A stretch of 16,068 nt of DNA from an uncultured Collinsella sp. (GTDB taxonomy: Bacteria > Actinomycetota > Coriobacteriia > Coriobacteriales > Coriobacteriaceae), in contig CAAENY010000122.1 of the NCBI GenBank assembly GCA_900757465.1, forward strand, positions 1 through 16,068. Direction: 5' to 3'. The position numbers and the translations under genes were made by a program. Positions 13,329-16,068 of the stretch are shown here, one piece after another; positions within the stretch are counted from its first letter, which is position 1, and the number at the start of each line of letters is the position of its first letter. The notes under the pieces were generated by a model that saw only the letters and a program-made list of their open reading frames with translations, did no database searches and had not been told where the DNA came from.

Positions 13329-14678
13329 CTACTCCACAACATGGCCGATAAGCTCATAGCAGAAGCTATCGGTAAACTCGACCGTCAGAATATCGCCCAC
13401 GGACGCCTCGCTGGCGTCCAAGTGCACCGCGCCATCGGAATCGGGCGCCTGGAACCAAGCATGGCCGATCAGCTCGGCGCCGTCCTCGGTCTCCTCGATG
13501 CCGTCGACGATCACCTGGGCGCGCTCGCCCACATGTGCGGCGGTGGCGGCAAAACCGAGCGACTCGGCCAGGTCCATGGCCTCCTGGGCGCGCTCGAGCT
13601 TGACCTCCTCATCGACCTGACCCTCCATCTTGGCGGCCAGGCTGCCCTCCTCCTGCGAGTAGGCAAAGACGCTCGTGTAGTCAAAGCCGACGGTGTCCAT
13701 AAAGTCGATAAGGTCGCGGAACTCGTCGTCGGTCTCGGTCGGGAAGCCGACCATGGCCGTGGAACGGATCACGATGCCGGGGATACGCTCACGCAGATCG
13801 CGGAACAGGTCCTCGAGCTCCTGGCGCGAACCAGAACGGCGCATAGCCTTGAGGATGCGCGCGTCGCAGTGCTGCACGGGGATATCGATATAAGGCAGCA
13901 CCTCGGGCGTATCGCGAATCGCATCGATAAGCTCGTCGGTCATGCCCTCGGGCTGCAGATAGAGCACGCGGACCCAGACGTTGTGCGGGCGCACGGCCTC
14001 GGCGACGGCATGCAGCAGCTGCGCCAGATTGCGCGGCGAGCCATCGGTGACGTCTTCGTCGGCAAAGTCGGTGCCCCAAATACCCGTGTCCTGGCCAATC
14101 AGCACGATCTCGCGCACACCGCCGGCAACCAGGTCGCGTACCTCGGAGATAATGCTCTCGGCATTGCGCGAATGATAGCGACCGCGAATATAGGGGATCA
14201 TGCAGAAGCTGCAGAAGCGGTTGCAGCCATCGGAAATCTTGACGTAAGCAACAGCGCCCTCGACAGTGCGCTTTACTTGCGGAATATAGGCAGCGATCTC
14301 ACGCTCGACACCCAGCACGCCATCGATGACCGCCACGATGCCGTCCTCCTCGTCGGCCTTCACAAAGGCAGCGACCTCGGGCAGCTCGTCAGGCAGGTCG
14401 TCGCCATAGCGCGACGGCACACAGCCGCACATGACGATGGGACAAGAACGAACGCCGTCCTGAACCTCGTTGGCGAGCTCGAGCGTGGTCTCGATGCTCT
14501 CGGACGTTGCGGAGGCGAGGAACGAGCATGTATTGACGATGGCGATATCGGCATCCTGTGGGTCGAATGCCTCCTCGTAGCCCGCGGCGGTCAAAAGAGA
14601 ACGCATGCGGTCGGTGTCAACCTCGTTCTTAGCGCACCCGAGGGTGATGTAGAGCACGGAGCCCAACGGTGTATCCAT
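13329..14678 (-). CDS. rimO: Ribosomal protein S12 methylthiotransferase RimO
   Basis: Radical-SAM enzyme adding a methylthio group to a conserved aspartate of ribosomal protein S12. The 449 residues contain the UPF0004 domain with cluster cysteines C15 (TLGCAKNEVD), C51 (NTCSF) and C86 (CGC), the radical-SAM motif C152, C156, C159 followed by IPYIRGRYHSR, and a C-terminal TRAM domain (about 375-449). LGCAKNEVDT and SDGCNRFCSFC distinguish RimO from MiaB, whose paralogue is encoded at 5307-6677. The ATG at 14678 is preceded by GAAAGGA at a rather long distance of about 11 bases. It follows yajQ by 27 bases and its stop overlaps the pgsA ribosome site. Confidence 0.96.
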   Translation of the reverse strand: MDTPLGSVLYITLGCAKNEVDTDRMRSLLTAAGYEEAFDPQDADIAIVNTCSFLASATSESIETTLELANEVQDGVRSCPIVMCGCVPSRYGDDLPDELPEVAAFVKADEEDGIVAVIDGVLGVEREIAAYIPQVKRTVEGAVAYVKISDGCNRFCSFCMIPYIRGRYHSRNAESIISEVRDLVAGGVREIVLIGQDTGIWGTDFADEDVTDGSPRNLAQLLHAVAEAVRPHNVWVRVLYLQPEGMTDELIDAIRDTPEVLPYIDIPVQHCDARILKAMRRSGSRQELEDLFRDLRERIPGIVIRSTAMVGFPTETDDEFRDLIDFMDTVGFDYTSVFAYSQEEGSLAAKMEGQVDEEVKLERAQEAMDLAESLGFAATAAHVGERAQVIVDGIEETEDGAELIGHAWFQAPDSDGAVHLDASEASVGDILTVEFTDSFCYELIGHVVE

Positions 14679-14705
14679 GTTGGAGAGCAGTCCTTTCGAA
14701 TGATA

Positions 14706-15203
14706 TTAGCGGTAGTTGGTGAACTGCAGCGGCTGGCCGTAGTCCTGGTCGCGCAGGAACTGGATCACGGTCTGCAACGCGTCCTTCGAAGCAGAGGAAA
14801 CACGCAGCTTGTCGGCCTCGATAGTCACCTTGACCTTGAGCTTTTGGTCCTTGATGTCCTTGTTGATCTTCTTGGCGGTCGTCTGGTCGATACCCTCGAC
14901 GATATGGCCGAGCACGCGCACGGTGCCGCCCGATGCCGCCTGCGGAGCATCCCACGAGACAGCCTTGAGGTCGATGCCGCGCTTGATGAGCTTGGAGCTC
15001 AGCACGTCGATAATCTGCTTGGAGACAAAGTCGGCCGGGGCGTTGATCGTAAAGAGCTTGTCGCCCTTCGAAAGCTCGATCGTGGCGCCGGAATCCTTCA
15101 GGTCATAGCGCTGGGAAATCTCACGCGTGGTTTGCTGGAAGGCGTTGTCGACCTCTTGCATGTTGACCTCGGACACGACGTCGAAGCTGGAATCTTTAGC
15201 CAT
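14706..15203 (-). CDS. YajQ-family nucleotide-binding protein
   Basis: A 165-residue protein of the YajQ family (DUF520/UPF0234), with two ferredoxin-like halves. Some members bind cyclic di-GMP and act with transcription factors; others were reported to bind GTP or tRNA, so the ligand here is open. The family N-terminus is clear: MAKDSSFDVVSEVNMQEVDN followed by TTREISQRYDLKDSGATIEL, and the C-terminus ends in the typical RDQDYGQPLQFTNYR. The ATG at 15203 follows AAAGGAA closely. It is 26 bases downstream of the RodZ-like gene and 27 bases upstream of rimO, consistent with one transcript. No GGDEF or EAL protein is visible in this window. Confidence 0.94.
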   Translation of the reverse strand: MAKDSSFDVVSEVNMQEVDNAFQQTTREISQRYDLKDSGATIELSKGDKLFTINAPADFVSKQIIDVLSSKLIKRGIDLKAVSWDAPQAASGGTVRVLGHIVEGIDQTTAKKINKDIKDQKLKVKVTIEADKLRVSSASKDALQTVIQFLRDQDYGQPLQFTNYR

Positions 15204-15229
15204 GATGTTTCCTTTCGCGTACGAGCGGC

Positions 15230-16068
15230 TTAGTAGCTATCGTACGAATAGTCGGTAGAATCGGTGGGCGTCTGGCCGTCAGTTGCGGTATCGGCGCCAT
15301 CCGTGGACTGGGCATCGGTGCCGTCGGTGGTGTCGGCACCATCGGTGGTGTCGGTACCATCAGAACTTTCACCATTCTCGGAACCAGTCGTCTCCTTCTT
15401 GGGAACGGTGATCGTCACACGCGCCACGCCCGAGGTCTTGGTATCGTAACGGACCTTTTCGCCGTTCTTGGTAACGGTGACATCGGAAGGCTTGGACGTG
15501 GTGATCTCGATCGAGGACTCAGGCGTGTACTCCTGCTCAAAGGGGCCAGTCGCCTGGGCGCCATAGACCGACTTGCCATCGACCTTGACCTCAATCCAGG
15601 CGGTCTTTCCCTTGGCAACGGAGACCTTGACCTTCGTTACCTCGTTTTCTTCCTTTTTAGCCGTCGTCTTGGTGGCGTCCGAATCGGTCGACTCATCCGT
15701 CGCCTCATCGGTGTCTTCGTCCTCGTCGACCGTTTCGGTCTTCTTAGAAGACTTCTTGGGCGTCGTCTTGGTAGCAGTGGGCGTCTCGGGCGTGGTCTCG
15801 GGCGTCGAAGATGCGCAGCCGCGCAGAAGTACCACGATGAGCACGATCAGCAGCAACGCCACGGCACCGATGCCGGCGTAGACGATACGCGGATCGAGAC
15901 CGTTGTTTTGAGGAGTACGGGAACCGCCGCGTCCACGACTGGAACTGCTGCGGCCGCCTCCCTGAGGCATACGACCACGATTGCTGTCGGAACGGCCGCG
16001 ATAGCCACCCTGGCCCTGAAGGCTGCGCTGACCCGAGCGGGGCGCAAGTTCACCGCGGCCTTGATAGC
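15230..16068 (-). CDS. RodZ-like membrane protein with Arg/Gly-rich cytoplasmic tail (5' end outside window)
   Basis: The frame is open from the stop at 15230 to the window edge, so the start is not seen; the first in-frame ATG at 15970 has no ribosome site and is probably internal. In 278 visible residues (counted from 16066) there is an Arg/Gly/Gln/Ser-rich stretch (1-56, with GGYRGRS and SSRGRGGSR), one membrane helix (about 61-82, then RGCASS), a Thr/Lys/acidic linker (about 86-142), a beta-rich domain (about 143-222, with TAWIEVKVDGKSVYG) like the DUF4115 C-terminal domain of RodZ, and an acidic Thr/Asp/Gly tail. RodZ proteins carry a cytoplasmic helix-turn-helix before the membrane helix; if present it lies beyond the edge. 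A rodZ-type gene upstream of pgsA is also the Bacillus order (ymfM). Role in cell shape or division is inference. Cysteine after the helix is not a good lipobox. Confidence 0.72.
   Translation of the reverse strand, partial: YQGRGELAPRSGQRSLQGQGGYRGRSDSNRGRMPQGGGRSSSSRGRGGSRTPQNNGLDPRIVYAGIGAVALLLIVLIVVLLRGCASSTPETTPETPTATKTTPKKSSKKTETVDEDEDTDEATDESTDSDATKTTAKKEENEVTKVKVSVAKGKTAWIEVKVDGKSVYGAQATGPFEQEYTPESSIEITTSKPSDVTVTKNGEKVRYDTKTSGVARVTITVPKKETTGSENGESSDGTDTTDGADTTDGTDAQSTDGADTATDGQTPTDSTDYSYDSY
15313..15362. repeat. Short in-frame tandem repeats coding for TDG(A/T)DT units
   Basis: About 18-base units (GGTGGTGTCGGCACCATC and near copies) repeat here and more loosely up to about 15270. 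They encode the six-residue units TDGADT and TDGTDT in the acidic C-terminal tail of the RodZ-like protein. Such repeats can change in copy number by slippage. Confidence 0.6.

Noticed and set aside
12192..15233. A 1013-codon open frame on the plus strand opposite the CinA-family gene, pgsA, rimO and yajQ
   Set aside because: It runs antisense across four well-supported genes and their junctions, with a His/Asp/Arg-rich composition typical of antisense frames in GC-rich DNA. No domain is recognisable.
15816..15880. Lipoprotein signal at the RodZ-like membrane helix
   Set aside because: The residues before the cysteine (LRG) do not fit a lipobox, and a long cytoplasmic region precedes the helix.

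Overview
This looks like a chromosomal core region of a moderately GC-rich actinobacterium of the class Coriobacteriia, most likely Collinsella or a close relative. This is an inference from protein character and gene order. The lexA / LysM gene / nrdR arrangement is the actinobacterial one. The run rodZ-like, yajQ, rimO, pgsA, cinA, recA, recX, rny, spoVS, miaB, miaA, hflX resembles the pgsA-cinA-recA-rny-spoVS-miaB neighbourhood of Bacillota as well as the recA-recX-miaB-miaA-hflX neighbourhood of mycobacteria. There are no RNA genes, insertion sequences, CRISPR arrays or phage genes.

Layout. 1-187 holds a plus-strand terminator from a gene outside the window and no gene. 188-1583 (minus) is a three-gene unit: a LysM membrane protein resembling SOS division inhibitors, then nrdR, then dut. 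1584-1743 is a divergent control region with three evenly spaced LexA boxes. 1744-3095 (plus) is lexA translationally coupled to a membrane acyltransferase-like gene, whose end overlaps hflX tail to tail. 3080-9770 (minus) is rny, a GHKL ATPase of unknown role, spoVS, miaB, miaA and hflX, driven at least partly by a promoter at 9937-9965 with a long structured leader. 10028-11880 (minus) is recA-recX under a promoter whose spacer is a perfect LexA box. 12138-16068 (minus) is a RodZ-like protein (5' end outside the window), yajQ, rimO, pgsA and a CinA-family amidase, closed by a strong hairpin at 12107-12130.

How they fit together. Two themes dominate. The first is SOS control: LexA, RecA, RecX and a LysM division-inhibitor candidate have visible LexA boxes, and the nucleotide-pool genes nrdR and dut lie downstream of one such promoter. 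The second is RNA metabolism and translation quality: RNase Y, two radical-SAM methylthiotransferases (MiaB for tRNA, RimO for ribosomal protein S12), MiaA, and the ribosome-associated GTPase HflX.

Less ordinary items are the GHKL ATPase between rny and spoVS, the acyltransferase joined to lexA, the Arg/Gly-rich cytoplasmic tail on the RodZ-like protein, five helically phased CCAAA repeats upstream of the recA promoter, and the exact 28-bp spacing of the three LexA boxes.
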